From Nanobdellota archaeon (lineage in GTDB: Archaea; Aenigmatarchaeota; Aenigmatarchaeia; Aenigmatarchaeales; Aenigmatarchaeaceae), in the NCBI GenBank assembly GCA_018901655.1, contig JAHIEG010000019.1, positions 1-47,909 of the forward strand: a DNA stretch of 47,909 nt. The letters run 5' to 3'. The notes below the pieces were generated by a model. That model had not been told where the DNA came from and searched no databases. It saw only the letters and a program-made list of their open reading frames with translations. A program made the position numbers and the translations under genes. How positions within the stretch are numbered: position 1 is the stretch's first letter; every line of letters starts with the position of its first letter. Positions 16,580 to 24,578 of the stretch are shown one piece after another.

Positions 16580-17467
16580 ATGTTGTGGGTAATATTAGCA
16601 ATAATTTCAGCAGCTATCTGGAGTATTGTAGCTATCATTGATAAATATATTATAACAAAACATATCAAAGAACCAATAGTCCCAGTTATGATTATTGGTC
16701 TAATTGCTATTATTGCAAGTATACTTATCTATATATTTAATGGATATTCTACACTCTCAACTATCAACATATTTTTAGCAATTATTACTGGTGCTTTATT
16801 TGTACCACAAATATTATTTTATTTCAAGGCTCTGAAAATAGGTGAAGTATCAAGGATAATTCCATTATTTTACATGAGTCCTATTATAGTTTTCATTTTA
16901 GCTGCAATATTTTTAGGAGAAGTATTTACACTTGGAAAATATCTTGGAATGATATTAGTTGTAATTGGTTCTATATTTATTACCATGAAAAAAATGACTA
17001 AATTTTCAATAGGAAAAGAATTTTGGTTAATAATGCTATCAGTAATTTTTTTATCTATAATTACAATATTAACAAAATACCTACTTGGTTTTGCAGACTA
17101 TTGGACGGTTTTTGCATATATAAAAATAGGTAATTTTATTGCAACAATACCAATTGTTTATCTTTATTATGGTACTTTGAGTAGAGCATTAGCAAAATCT
17201 GGGAAAAAGGTTGTTGGTTTGTTATTAACAAATGAAACAATTGCTTTAACAGCTTCGCTAATATTCATAATTGCTCTTTCACTTGGTTCTGCTTCATTGG
17301 TAACTGGTATCTCTGCAGTACAGCCATTTTTTGTATTACTTTATGCAACAATTCTTTCACTGTTTTTACCAAAAATACTCAAAGAAGAAATTTCAAAATC
17401 AGTAATAATACATAAATTATTTGCTATTGTGCTGGTATTCATTGGTGGGTATTTAATAATAATTTAA
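16580..17467 (+). CDS. EamA/DMT-superfamily transporter
   Basis: A 295-residue membrane protein with about ten hydrophobic helices in two homologous halves (first from LWVILAIISAAIWSIVAIID, second from EFWLIMLSVIFLSIITIL). Signature features are the helix-3/4 segment YFKALKIGEVSRIIPLFYMSP and FLGEVFTLGKYLGMILVVIG. Members of this superfamily export or exchange metabolites such as amino acids or sugars; the substrate cannot be told. The gene stands alone, flanked by short repeated words. Confidence 0.92.
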   Translation: MLWVILAIISAAIWSIVAIIDKYIITKHIKEPIVPVMIIGLIAIIASILIYIFNGYSTLSTINIFLAIITGALFVPQILFYFKALKIGEVSRIIPLFYMSPIIVFILAAIFLGEVFTLGKYLGMILVVIGSIFITMKKMTKFSIGKEFWLIMLSVIFLSIITILTKYLLGFADYWTVFAYIKIGNFIATIPIVYLYYGTLSRALAKSGKKVVGLLLTNETIALTASLIFIIALSLGSASLVTGISAVQPFFVLLYATILSLFLPKILKEEISKSVIIHKLFAIVLVFIGGYLIII

Positions 17468-17548
17468 ACCCATCTCATTTTCGAATATTTACCAAGGCCC
17501 TAAATCGCTTAATTTCTGTGCAATTTAAACCAAATTTAAGACTGGTAA

Positions 17549-17600
17549 CGGGGGAACCACCCAATTGGTAATGTTAACCTTAAGTCTACCAGAATTTTTT
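17549..17600 (+). terminator. Hairpin-like sequence and TTAAGTCTACCAG element with T-run
   Basis: Downstream of the transporter gene, GGGGGAACCACCCAATTGG is followed by TTAAGTCTACCAG (17580-17592) and AATTTTTTCT. The layout matches the element at 11655, so it probably acts as a terminator ahead of the uS10 promoter. Confidence 0.45.
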
Positions 17601-17605
17601 CTAAC

Positions 17606-17625
17606 TATTGCTTATTTAAATACTT
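17606..17625 (+). promoter_or_regulatory. uS10 promoter (TATA-like box)
   Basis: TGCTTATTTAAATACTTTA lies about 25-35 bases before the ATG at 17645, so the transcript is probably leaderless or nearly so. Confidence 0.5.
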
Positions 17626-17644
17626 TACTTCTATAAACTATTCT

Positions 17645-17965
17645 ATGCAGAGAGCAAGAATAAAATTATCAAGCGCAGATCCAAAGAAGATCGAAGGAGT
17701 CTGTACAGAGTTAAAAGGAATTTCAGATCGGTTCGGAATAACAATGAAAGGACCAATTCCAATGCCAACTAAAAAATTAAAAGTAACTACAATGAAAACT
17801 CCATGCGGTGATGGAACTGGACACGGAAATGCTACTTTTGATAGATGGGAAATGAGAATCCATAAACGGATTATTGATATTGCTGCAGATGAAAGAACAC
17901 TTAGACAGATTATGAGAGTAACTGTACCAGAAGGTGTTCAAATAAGTATTCAGTTACGGGACTGA
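17645..17965 (+). CDS. rpsJ: Ribosomal protein uS10
   Basis: A 106-residue small-subunit head protein. Conserved stretches are [37 protein letters not shown] and the terminal [13 protein letters not shown]. In many archaea uS10 follows EF-1A directly in one operon. Here a lipoprotein gene and a transporter gene separate them and uS10 has its own promoter. Confidence 0.97.
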   Translation: MQRARIKLSSADPKKIEGVCTELKGISDRFGITMKGPIPMPTKKLKVTTMKTPCGDGTGHGNATFDRWEMRIHKRIIDIAADERTLRQIMRVTVPEGVQISIQLRD

Positions 17966-18018
17966 TTTCTATACGCTTTAAAGATTAAGTATTTAAATAT
18001 TAGTTCTAAATTTATTAT

Positions 18019-18660
18019 ATGCCCGGTATAATAGTTAAGATAGATGCTAGTGATCAATCACATCTTTATAAAACTAACAAGTTTCTTAGAAAATATCTTG
18101 GGCAAAACTTTGATGTTAAACTAAACAAGCAAGGAGGACATATAGAATTAAACCCTATAAATGGAAATGGCGGGGTAGAAGATATTGAAATTGCTATGGC
18201 AAAATATGTCAAATCATTAGGAACAGGTCATGGTGGTTGCAGATTTAGATATGATATTAATTGTTTGGAAATTTCTGAAAGAGATAAAATATACAAAGAA
18301 GTTCAAAAAGAATTTGATGAAAAAGATCAGAAAAGAATAGAACAATTAACTTACTTAGAGACAAAATTACAAGAAGAAAACGTAAGGCATAAAAATTATG
18401 TTGAAACTATGAATGATGAAAAAAAGGATCTTGGTGGGAAAATACATATTTTAAAACAAGAGATTGATGATTTTGAAAAAATTCAGGAAAATTTAGTTTC
18501 TGATTTGGAACAAATTACTGAATTGAAAACAATGCTTGAAATACAAAATGGTAGTATTGGCAAAGAACTTGAATCTGTAAGAGACGAATATCTGGGCTAT
18601 AAAGAAAGACCAGTTTACAAGATAATTTTTGATAAATTGAAAGAATTGGTAAATAAATAA
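18019..18660 (+). CDS. Coiled-coil protein of unknown function
   Basis: A 213-residue protein. The first 85 residues form a Gly-containing globular part (MPGIIVKIDASDQSHLYKT, later GTGHGGCRFRYDINCLE). Residues 95-190 are strongly heptad-like and Glu/Lys-rich, a long coiled coil (LETKLQEENVRHKNYVETMN and onward), ending in a short basic tail. I do not recognise a family. A TATA-like box (AAGTATTTAAATATTAG) lies about 25 bases before the ATG. It precedes the tRNA-Ser gene. Confidence 0.75.
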   Translation: MPGIIVKIDASDQSHLYKTNKFLRKYLGQNFDVKLNKQGGHIELNPINGNGGVEDIEIAMAKYVKSLGTGHGGCRFRYDINCLEISERDKIYKEVQKEFDEKDQKRIEQLTYLETKLQEENVRHKNYVETMNDEKKDLGGKIHILKQEIDDFEKIQENLVSDLEQITELKTMLEIQNGSIGKELESVRDEYLGYKERPVYKIIFDKLKELVNK

Positions 18661-18694
18661 TATTTTTAAGAATTAAAATCTTATTCTATTCAAT

Positions 18695-18812
18695 GCTCGG
18701 GTCGCTTAGCTTGGTAGAGCGCTAGATTTTTATTAGGCAACTAATAGAAAGGTGATCCTGGAAAGCTAGTTTCCTTCGGGATACGTGCGTTCAAATCGCA
18801 CCCCGAGCGCCA
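18695..18812 (+). tRNA. tRNA-Ser(GGA) with a non-canonical intron at 30/31
   Basis: The acceptor GCTCGGG pairs with CCCGAGC, with G73 and an encoded CCA (18810-18812). The T-arm is GTGCG-TTCAAAT-CGCAC. A 15-base variable arm with a TTCG loop (18770-18784) marks a class II tRNA. If 31 bases (18726-18756) are removed, CTAG joins CC to give a perfect anticodon stem CTAGC/GCTAG and the loop CTGGAAA, anticodon GGA. G73 plus the long arm fits serine. The removed piece folds as a 10-bp hairpin (TTTTTATTAG/CTAATAGAAA) with a GCAA tetraloop. Reading it with a canonical intron would give Lys(TTT), but that leaves a stem mismatch and an impossible variable arm. Confidence 0.88.
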
Positions 18813-18838
18813 TTTAAATTCTTTTATAATAAACACTA

Positions 18839-19475
18839 ATGATGTACGCAAGAGAAAAAGCAATATTAATGGAAAAGACCAGAGAGATGTATAAAAGATT
18901 TGGTATATTCAAAGACCATATAAGTGGCTGGGGAGACCCAGTAGAAGTTTTACAAGCATTTGAAGCATATCATCAAGATGACGGAACAAGAAATTCATCA
19001 ATATACCCACATTGGTTAAAAGATAATAAAACAAGATTGAAGATAACATTTAAAATAAGGTCTCTAAGTGGTACATCTTTACCATATAATGTTCCAGTAT
19101 TATACAGTGTAATTGATTATCAGCAAGAGCCATATTTAGTGGATTTTTTGAAAAGACCAAAAACAAAAACAGCTCAGGATGATTTCAACTGGTTAAATGA
19201 AATTGACGATCCTACTCATCAAGAAATATTAATAAGACTTTGGTCAGAAAATAAATTACAAAACTATACAGAAAAAGAAAAGAAAATTGGCAAATTAAAT
19301 TCCATTTATAGAATTAATAGAAAATATATTAGAAGTAAAAGAACACCATTGGTATGTTAGTGATACTATACCAGAAGATGTTATGATTGCATATCAAGAA
19401 CTTAAGAAACAAAAGAAAGGTGGAAAAATAAACTCTTTTGAAATGGCTTTTGAAGTATGTGAAGCTCTAGAATGA
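18839..19475 (+). pseudogene. Hypothetical gene interrupted by a +1 frameshift
   Basis: Frame one codes for 173 residues (from MMYAREKAILMEK; DHISGWGDPVEVLQAFEAYH) and stops at 19360. The second frame, offset by one base, stays open from about 19297 to 19475 and reads PFIELIENILEVKEHHWYV, then SDTIPEDVMIAYQELKKQ and FEMAFEVCEALE, with much more protein-like composition than the end of frame one. The two together would give about 211 residues. The shift lies near the A/T-rich AAATTAAATTCC at about 19290-19300. It may be a real mutation, a sequencing error or, less likely, programmed frameshifting. I do not recognise the family. The gene starts 26 bases after tRNA-Ser. Confidence 0.65.
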
Positions 19476-19487
19476 GAATTAAAACAT

Positions 19488-19656
19488 TGGAAATAGCTTT
19501 AAATAGCTTCTAAACATACTTATTTTGGAAAGTTCAAGCGTCGATTACATTCGTTCCCAAACATGTAATTAACTACAATGCATAAAGCATAAATCGTGTT
19601 CTGAGAAAACCAGGGAAACCTATAAAAAGGTTAAAAGTAGCATAATAAGTGATAAT
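19488..19656 (+). promoter_or_regulatory. Promoter and structured leader of the ribosomal protein operon
   Basis: ATAGCTTTAAATAGC (19493-19507) is the TATA box. About 120-130 bases of leader then precede the uL3 start, far longer than other leaders here. It holds three inverted repeats: ATTACAT-12 nt-ATGTAAT (19544-19569), ATGC-ATAAA-GCAT (19578-19590) and AACCT-ATAAAA-AGGTT (19617-19632). A leader of this kind before a ribosomal operon is a natural place for autogenous control by one of its proteins (inference). Confidence 0.55.
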
Positions 19657-20607
19657 ATGCCTAAAGTGAAAAGACCACGAAGAGGGAGTATGGCTTACTG
19701 GCCGAGAAAAAGAGCTAAACGAATTTATCCAAAAATGGTTACATGGTTAAAATCAGATATTCCAGCACCTATTGGGTTTGCAGGATACAAAGCTGGTATG
19801 ACTCATGTTCAACTTGTTGATACAAATACTAATTCTAAAACAAAGGGACAAATTATTGCAACACCAGTTACTGTTCTTGAATGTCCTTCTATTGTTATTC
19901 TTGGTTTTCGTGCTTATTCTAAATTAAAACCAATTGATATTTTTGCTAACAAATTTGATAAAAATCTTTCTAGAAAAATGAGACTTCCTAAAGAACCAAA
20001 AACAATTCTTTCAAAACTTGATGGAAAAATTATTGATTGTGTTCATTTACTTTGTCATACAAAACCAACGTTTAAGAAAAAACCAGAAGTATTTGAAATG
20101 GGTCTTGGTGGTAAAGCAGAAGAGCAACTGGAGTTTGCAAAAGCTAATTTAGGAAAAGAGTTTAAGATTTCTGATATTTTCAAAGCTGGAGATTATATTG
20201 ATGTTAAAGCAGTTACAATTGGAAAAGGATTTCAAGGTGCAGTAAAAAGATTTGGTATTAGTCTTCAAGGAAGAAAAAATGAACAAGCACATAGACATGT
20301 AGGGTGTCATGGACAAAAAGAACCAGGAAAGAGAAGATCAGAAGTTCCACAACCTGGACAAATGGGTTATCATACAAGAACAGAATATTCTAAAAGAATA
20401 TTAAAAGTTGGAACAGGAACTGATATTAATCCAAAAAGTGGATTTTCAAAATATGGTTTAGTAAGAAATGATTATATTTTAATTGAAGGAAGTATTCCGG
20501 GACCTAAGAAAAGATTAGTAAGAATTAGAGGAACAGTGAGAGACAATCAAATAAAATATCCAGTTGAAATAAAATACATTTCATTGGAATCAAAACAAGG
20601 TGTGTAA
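19657..20607 (+). CDS. rpl3: Ribosomal protein uL3
   Basis: A 316-residue large-subunit protein near the peptidyl transferase centre, in archaeal/eukaryotic form. It opens PKVKRPRRGSMAYWPRKRAK and has GFAGYKAGMTHVQLVD, GKGFQGAVKRFG and the basic loop HRHVGCHGQKEPGKRRSE. It heads the long S10/spc operon with no internal promoter apparent up to eL14. The next gene starts at once after its stop. Confidence 0.97.
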   Translation: MPKVKRPRRGSMAYWPRKRAKRIYPKMVTWLKSDIPAPIGFAGYKAGMTHVQLVDTNTNSKTKGQIIATPVTVLECPSIVILGFRAYSKLKPIDIFANKFDKNLSRKMRLPKEPKTILSKLDGKIIDCVHLLCHTKPTFKKKPEVFEMGLGGKAEEQLEFAKANLGKEFKISDIFKAGDYIDVKAVTIGKGFQGAVKRFGISLQGRKNEQAHRHVGCHGQKEPGKRRSEVPQPGQMGYHTRTEYSKRILKVGTGTDINPKSGFSKYGLVRNDYILIEGSIPGPKKRLVRIRGTVRDNQIKYPVEIKYISLESKQGV

Positions 20608-21399
20608 ATGGCTAAAATATATAATTTACAAGGAAAAGAAAAAGGAAGCATAGAACTTCCAAAAGTATTTAGTTCCGACTACAGACCAGATTTAATTAAG
20701 AGATCATTTTTAGCAATTCAAAGTCATAAGAGGCAACCTTATGGTGCAGATGTAATGGCTGGTAAAAGAACTTCTGCGCATTATCATGGTGTAAGAAAAG
20801 GACCAGCTCATATGATGAATCGTGAAATGTCTAGAATGAAAAGAATACATGGTGGTATGCCAGGTTTAGAATTTACAGCAAGATTTATTGCAGGTGTTGT
20901 AAAAGGTAGAAAAGCACATCCACCAAAGGCATACAAGATATGGGATCAAAAAGTAAATAAAAAAGAAAACGTCATTGCAATTAAATCTGCAATCGCAGCA
21001 ACAGTGTTGTTTGAATTAGTATCGAAGAAACATAAGATTGCTGAAATGGAATTACCAATTATAGTTTCAGACGAAATACAAAGTGTAACAAAATTAAAAG
21101 ATATTGAAAAATTAACTGAAGTATTAAACATAAAATCTGATATTGATAGAGCAAAGATAAAGAAAGTTAGACCTGGTAAAGGAAAGATGAGAGGAAGAAA
21201 ATATAAAAGAAAGAAATCGGTTTTATTTATTGTTTCAGGAAATAAAGGAATTGTTAAAGCAGCTAAAAACTTAACAGGTGTTGACGTTTGTGATGTTTCA
21301 AATATTAATGTTGAACTTTTAGCACCAGGTGCTCATGCAGGAAGATTAACTGTGTTTGATGAAGGTGCAATTAAAAAATTAGGTGAACTATATGGTTAA
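20608..21399 (+). CDS. rpl4: Ribosomal protein uL4
   Basis: A 263-residue protein whose extended loop lines the exit tunnel. Archaeal features: SDYRPDLIKRSFLAIQSHKRQ, the tunnel loop with HYHGVRKGPAHMMNRE, HPPKAYKIWDQKVNKKE, and the C-terminal VELLAPGAHAGRLTVFDEGA. The stop overlaps the next start in ATGGTTAA, where a small unknown protein intervenes before uL23. Confidence 0.97.
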   Translation: MAKIYNLQGKEKGSIELPKVFSSDYRPDLIKRSFLAIQSHKRQPYGADVMAGKRTSAHYHGVRKGPAHMMNREMSRMKRIHGGMPGLEFTARFIAGVVKGRKAHPPKAYKIWDQKVNKKENVIAIKSAIAATVLFELVSKKHKIAEMELPIIVSDEIQSVTKLKDIEKLTEVLNIKSDIDRAKIKKVRPGKGKMRGRKYKRKKSVLFIVSGNKGIVKAAKNLTGVDVCDVSNINVELLAPGAHAGRLTVFDEGAIKKLGELYG

Positions 21400-21724
21400 A
21401 AATTCAAGAGCTTATGAAGCAGGAAAAAAAAGAGGAGAGGCAATAGGCACATTGCTTAATAGAGTAAAAAACGAAGAAGACCAAGAAACAATTAAAGAAT
21501 ATGATTATAATACCGGAACACTATTTGCAGAATCAATAGCAGAAGATGCCCACCTAATGTATAATAATAGCACAGCAAAAAATTATTTAATTGGTTTACA
21601 AAAAACATTAATGTCCAAGCAAGGAGGAAAGGATACAAATAAAGAATTTTATAGTGGTTTATTTGGAAAACTTTGTGAAGAAAATGAAGTTCGTGGAATA
21701 ACTATTGGTGATATTCATGGTTAA
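21392..21724 (+). CDS. Unknown small protein inserted between uL4 and uL23
   Basis: A 110-residue soluble protein (MVKNSRAYEAGKKRGEAIG, later LFAESIAEDAHLMYNNSTAK) that is mainly helical, Glu/Lys/Asn-rich and lacks Cys or membrane segments. I do not recognise it. Its start overlaps the uL4 stop and its stop overlaps the uL23 start, and both junctions are the identical nonamer ATGGTTAAA (21392-21400 and 21717-21725). In other archaea uL23 follows uL4 directly, so this gene is an insertion at that junction. It must be translated with its ribosomal neighbours. Confidence 0.75.
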   Translation: MVKNSRAYEAGKKRGEAIGTLLNRVKNEEDQETIKEYDYNTGTLFAESIAEDAHLMYNNSTAKNYLIGLQKTLMSKQGGKDTNKEFYSGLFGKLCEENEVRGITIGDIHG

Positions 21725-22004
21725 AGAAAAGAAAACATTTATAGCAGATCCTTGGAAAACAATTAATTATCCTTTGCTTTCAGAAAAAGCAATCGGAAAA
21801 ATCGAAACAGAAAATAAATTAGTATTTATAGTTGATAGAAAATCAACAAAGAAACAAATCAAGTGGGCTGTTGAAAAAGCACTTGAAGTAAAAGTTGATA
21901 GTGTAAAAACAATGATTACACAAAAAGGAAAGAAAAAAGCTTGGGTAAAGTTAACAAAAGATTTTTCAGCGGGTGACATTGCTACAAGATTTGGTATGTT
22001 GTGA
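21717..22004 (+). CDS. rpl23: Ribosomal protein uL23
   Basis: A 95-residue protein at the tunnel exit where SRP and the translocon dock. Conserved segments are YPLLSEKAIGKIETENKLVFIVDRKSTK and EVKVDSVKTMITQKGKKKAWV. I chose the ATG at 21717; a TTG at 21705 in frame has no ribosome binding site. The start is coupled to the stop of the inserted unknown gene. Confidence 0.96.
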   Translation: MVKEKKTFIADPWKTINYPLLSEKAIGKIETENKLVFIVDRKSTKKQIKWAVEKALEVKVDSVKTMITQKGKKKAWVKLTKDFSAGDIATRFGML

Positions 22005-22008
22005 TATT

Positions 22009-22695
22009 ATGGGAAAGAGAATAATTCAAAGAGCAAGAGGAAAAGGAGGACCAGCTTATGCTAGTCCAGGACATAGATTTGCAGGAAAACCTGTATACAC
22101 ATTTAATACAGCAGAAGTTATTGATATTATTCATGATCCAGCAAGAGACGCACCTCTTGCAAAATTAAGTACAGATAGAGGAGAAAAGTTAATAATTGCT
22201 TCAGATGGTATGAAAGTTGGAGATAAGATAGATATGAAAGGAAATCCAACTGTAGGAAATATAATGTTTTTATCAAAAATTCCAAAGGGTACAGTAATTT
22301 TTGGAATGGAAAATTATCCACACTCTGGACCAAAAATATGTTGTTCACCAGGAACAACTGGAACAGTAGTTGCTCATGATGAAAAGAAGGTTGTAGTTCA
22401 AATGCCTTCAAAGAAATTTAAAAGTTTCCATCCAAATTGTTTAGCAACAGTTGGAAAAGCAGCAGGATGGGGACGAAGAAGTAAAAGAATGTTAAAAGCT
22501 GGTCAGAACTTTTATGCAAAAGGTGCGAGAAATAAATTATGGCCAAGAACATCAGCATCTGCAATGAATCCAGTAGACCACCCATTTGGTGGAAAAACAA
22601 GTCCAGGACAATCAAAGTCAGTATCAAGACACGCACCACCTGGAGCAAAAGTTGGATCAGTTGCATCAAGAAGAACAGGTAAAAGGAAGAGATAG
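22009..22695 (+). CDS. rpl2: Ribosomal protein uL2
   Basis: A 228-residue core protein of the peptidyl transferase region. It starts MGKRIIQRARGKGGPAYASP and contains the universally conserved histidine region MNPVDHPFGGKTSPGQ near the C-terminus. The ATG at 22009 follows the uL23 stop by 4 bases, with GTGAT just upstream; longer readings extend into uL23. Confidence 0.97.
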   Translation: MGKRIIQRARGKGGPAYASPGHRFAGKPVYTFNTAEVIDIIHDPARDAPLAKLSTDRGEKLIIASDGMKVGDKIDMKGNPTVGNIMFLSKIPKGTVIFGMENYPHSGPKICCSPGTTGTVVAHDEKKVVVQMPSKKFKSFHPNCLATVGKAAGWGRRSKRMLKAGQNFYAKGARNKLWPRTSASAMNPVDHPFGGKTSPGQSKSVSRHAPPGAKVGSVASRRTGKRKR

Positions 22696-22697
22696 TT

Positions 22698-23081
22698 ATG
22701 GCAAAGAAAATTTTTACTTACAAAGGAAAAACAATTGAAGAGCTTCAAGCAATGAGTATGGAAGAATTTATAAAATTAGTTCCAGCAAGACAGAAGAGAA
22801 GTTTAACAAGAGGTATGACAGATAAACAAAAAAGATTCCTTGGAAGATTAAAGAAAACAAATAAACCGATGAAAACAGATTGTAGAAATATTATTATTAT
22901 TCCAGAAATGGTAGGTAAGAAAATTATAATTCATAAAGGAAACGAGTGGGTTCCAATTGAAATAAAAGCAGAGATGATTACTTTTAGATTAGGAGATTTT
23001 GTATTAACAAGAAAAAGAGTACAACATTCATCACCTGGTTTAGGAGCAACAAAGTCATCTAAGTTTACAGCATTGAAGTGA
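22698..23081 (+). CDS. rps19: Ribosomal protein uS19
   Basis: A 127-residue small-subunit head protein of archaeal type. Key segments: FTYKGKTIEELQAMSMEEF, LVPARQKRSLTRGMTDKQKR, and the core IIIIPEMVGKKIIIHKGNEW followed by LGDFVLTRKRVQHSSPGLGA. It is separated from uL2 by two bases. Confidence 0.97.
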   Translation: MAKKIFTYKGKTIEELQAMSMEEFIKLVPARQKRSLTRGMTDKQKRFLGRLKKTNKPMKTDCRNIIIIPEMVGKKIIIHKGNEWVPIEIKAEMITFRLGDFVLTRKRVQHSSPGLGATKSSKFTALK

Positions 23082-23085
23082 TAAT

Positions 23086-23508
23086 ATGAGTTACACATTT
23101 CCAATAACAAAAGATATGGTAAAGGCAAAGTCAACTTTGTCAATATCACAGAAACATGCAACTATAGTTTGTAGAGCAATAAATAAAAAAAATTATAAAG
23201 AGGCAACAGAATTTATTAAAAATCTTGCTTCAGAAAAAAAATCATTGGAAGGTAAATATTATACAAAAACTTCAAAGGAGATTTTAATGTTCCTAAAAAC
23301 TTTGGGTTCAAATGCAGAAGCATTAAACAAAGATGCAGATAAAATGAAACTTATGATTTCGGCTCATAAAGGCCCAACATTAATGAGAGGACGAAGAAAA
23401 TGGAGATTTGGAAGACAAATGAAAATTTGTAAAATACAAGCTGTATTGAAAGGTGAAAAAAATGGCACAGGAAAGAGTGTTCGTGAAAAAAGCAATAAAA
23501 ATGCTTGA
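23086..23508 (+). CDS. rpl22: Ribosomal protein uL22
   Basis: A 140-residue protein whose loop reaches into the exit tunnel. It has AKSTLSISQKHATIVCRAIN, the middle LKTLGSNAEALNKDADKM and the conserved PTLMRGRRKWRFGRQMKIC. The last 15 codons overlap the start of uS3 by 47 bases, an unusually long overlap for this operon; the C-terminal tail after the conserved core is short and basic. Confidence 0.96.
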   Translation: MSYTFPITKDMVKAKSTLSISQKHATIVCRAINKKNYKEATEFIKNLASEKKSLEGKYYTKTSKEILMFLKTLGSNAEALNKDADKMKLMISAHKGPTLMRGRRKWRFGRQMKICKIQAVLKGEKNGTGKSVREKSNKNA

Positions 23509-24115
23509 AGTAGAAAAATTCCTTGAAGAAGAATTTTCAAGAGCTGGTTATAGCCATAGCGATATTCAAAGAACACCTTTAGCAATTAGAGTTACAATTT
23601 ATGCTCATAAGCCTGGTTTGATAATTGGACGTGGTGGAAAAAATATTGAAAGAGTTACAAATATATTAAAAGATAAATTTGGTTTTGAAAACCCACAAAT
23701 GGATGTTCAAGAAGTTATTGATCCGCATTTGAATGCAGCAATTGTTTCAAAGCAAATTGCAAGCGGAATTGAAAGAGGATTAAATCATAAAAGAGTTGCA
23801 AATATGACAGTAAGAAGAGTAATGGATTCAGGAGCAATTGGAATCGCAATAAGATTATCAGGTAAAATGGGAGGAAACATGAGTAGAACGGAAAAGTTTC
23901 AAGAAGGCTATTTGAAATTTGCAGGAGAAACCGCACAAACATTAGTAAATGAAGCAGATGCAACAGCTCATGTTAAATTGGGAACAATTGGAATTAGAGT
24001 AAAAATACTTACAGAATTACCATCAGATAGATTAACAATGCAGAAACTTATGAGTGGAGAGGAGTTATTACATGTCGATATTGAAGAAAAGACAGTTGAA
24101 AGAACTGAACAATGA
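23462..24115 (+). CDS. rps3: Ribosomal protein uS3
   Basis: A 217-residue protein at the mRNA entry tunnel. The KH domain carries the GXXG loop in LIIGRGGKNIERV, and the C-terminal domain has VMDSGAIGIAIRLSGKMGGN. The start at 23462 is preceded by AGGTGAAAAA inside uL22. It overlaps uL29 by 44 bases. Confidence 0.97.
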   Translation: MAQERVFVKKAIKMLEVEKFLEEEFSRAGYSHSDIQRTPLAIRVTIYAHKPGLIIGRGGKNIERVTNILKDKFGFENPQMDVQEVIDPHLNAAIVSKQIASGIERGLNHKRVANMTVRRVMDSGAIGIAIRLSGKMGGNMSRTEKFQEGYLKFAGETAQTLVNEADATAHVKLGTIGIRVKILTELPSDRLTMQKLMSGEELLHVDIEEKTVERTEQ

Positions 24116-24272
24116 TGATTTAGTAAAAAGACTTCAGGAATTGAAGTTAGAATTAGCTAAAGAAAGAGCACAAATTGCGATTGGTGGTTCACCTTCAAAT
24201 ACAGGACGTGTGGGACAAACTAGAAGAACCATTGCAAAATTGATTACAGAAAAAAATAAAAGGAGGTTGTAA
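24072..24272 (+). CDS. rpl29: Ribosomal protein uL29
   Basis: A 66-residue two-helix protein near the tunnel exit (LKELNNDDLVKRLQELKLEL, then GRVGQTRRTIAKLITEKNKRR). I chose the ATG at 24072, which has GGAGAGGAG about 10 bases upstream; longer readings extend unnaturally into uS3. Confidence 0.95.
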   Translation: MSILKKRQLKELNNDDLVKRLQELKLELAKERAQIAIGGSPSNTGRVGQTRRTIAKLITEKNKRRL

Positions 24273-24578
24273 ATGGCTGATATTTGTAATAAATGTGGTT
24301 TGCCAAATGAACTTTGCATATGCGGAACAATTTCAAGGGAAGAAGCAAAGATCAGGGTCTATTTAGACAAAAGGCGATACGGGAAAAAGATGACAATCGT
24401 TGAAGGAATTGAAAAAGAATCAGATCCAGCAAAAATAACAAAAATACTGAAGTCAAAACTTGCCTGTGGTGGAACACTGAAAGGTGGAAGAATTGAACTT
24501 CAAGGCGAACACAGAGAAAAAGTAAAAAAAATATTGATCAAGAATGGATTTGCTGATGAAAAAATTGAGGTTGAGTAA
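24273..24578 (+). CDS. sui1: Translation initiation factor aIF1 (SUI1)
   Basis: A 101-residue start-codon fidelity factor that binds the small subunit near the P site. The SUI1 fold shows in IRVYLDKRRYGKKMTIVEGI and LACGGTLKGGRIELQGEH. A short N-terminal zinc-finger-like CNKCGLPNELCIC (two CxxC/CxC pairs) is present, as in archaeal aIF1. Its place between uL29 and Rpp29 is the common archaeal arrangement. Confidence 0.95.
   Translation: MADICNKCGLPNELCICGTISREEAKIRVYLDKRRYGKKMTIVEGIEKESDPAKITKILKSKLACGGTLKGGRIELQGEHREKVKKILIKNGFADEKIEVE

Noticed and set aside
18722-18769. tRNA-Lys(UUU) reading with a canonical 37/38 intron
   Set aside because: Leaves an A-G mismatch in the anticodon stem and cannot explain the 15-base variable arm; serine GGA fits all parts.
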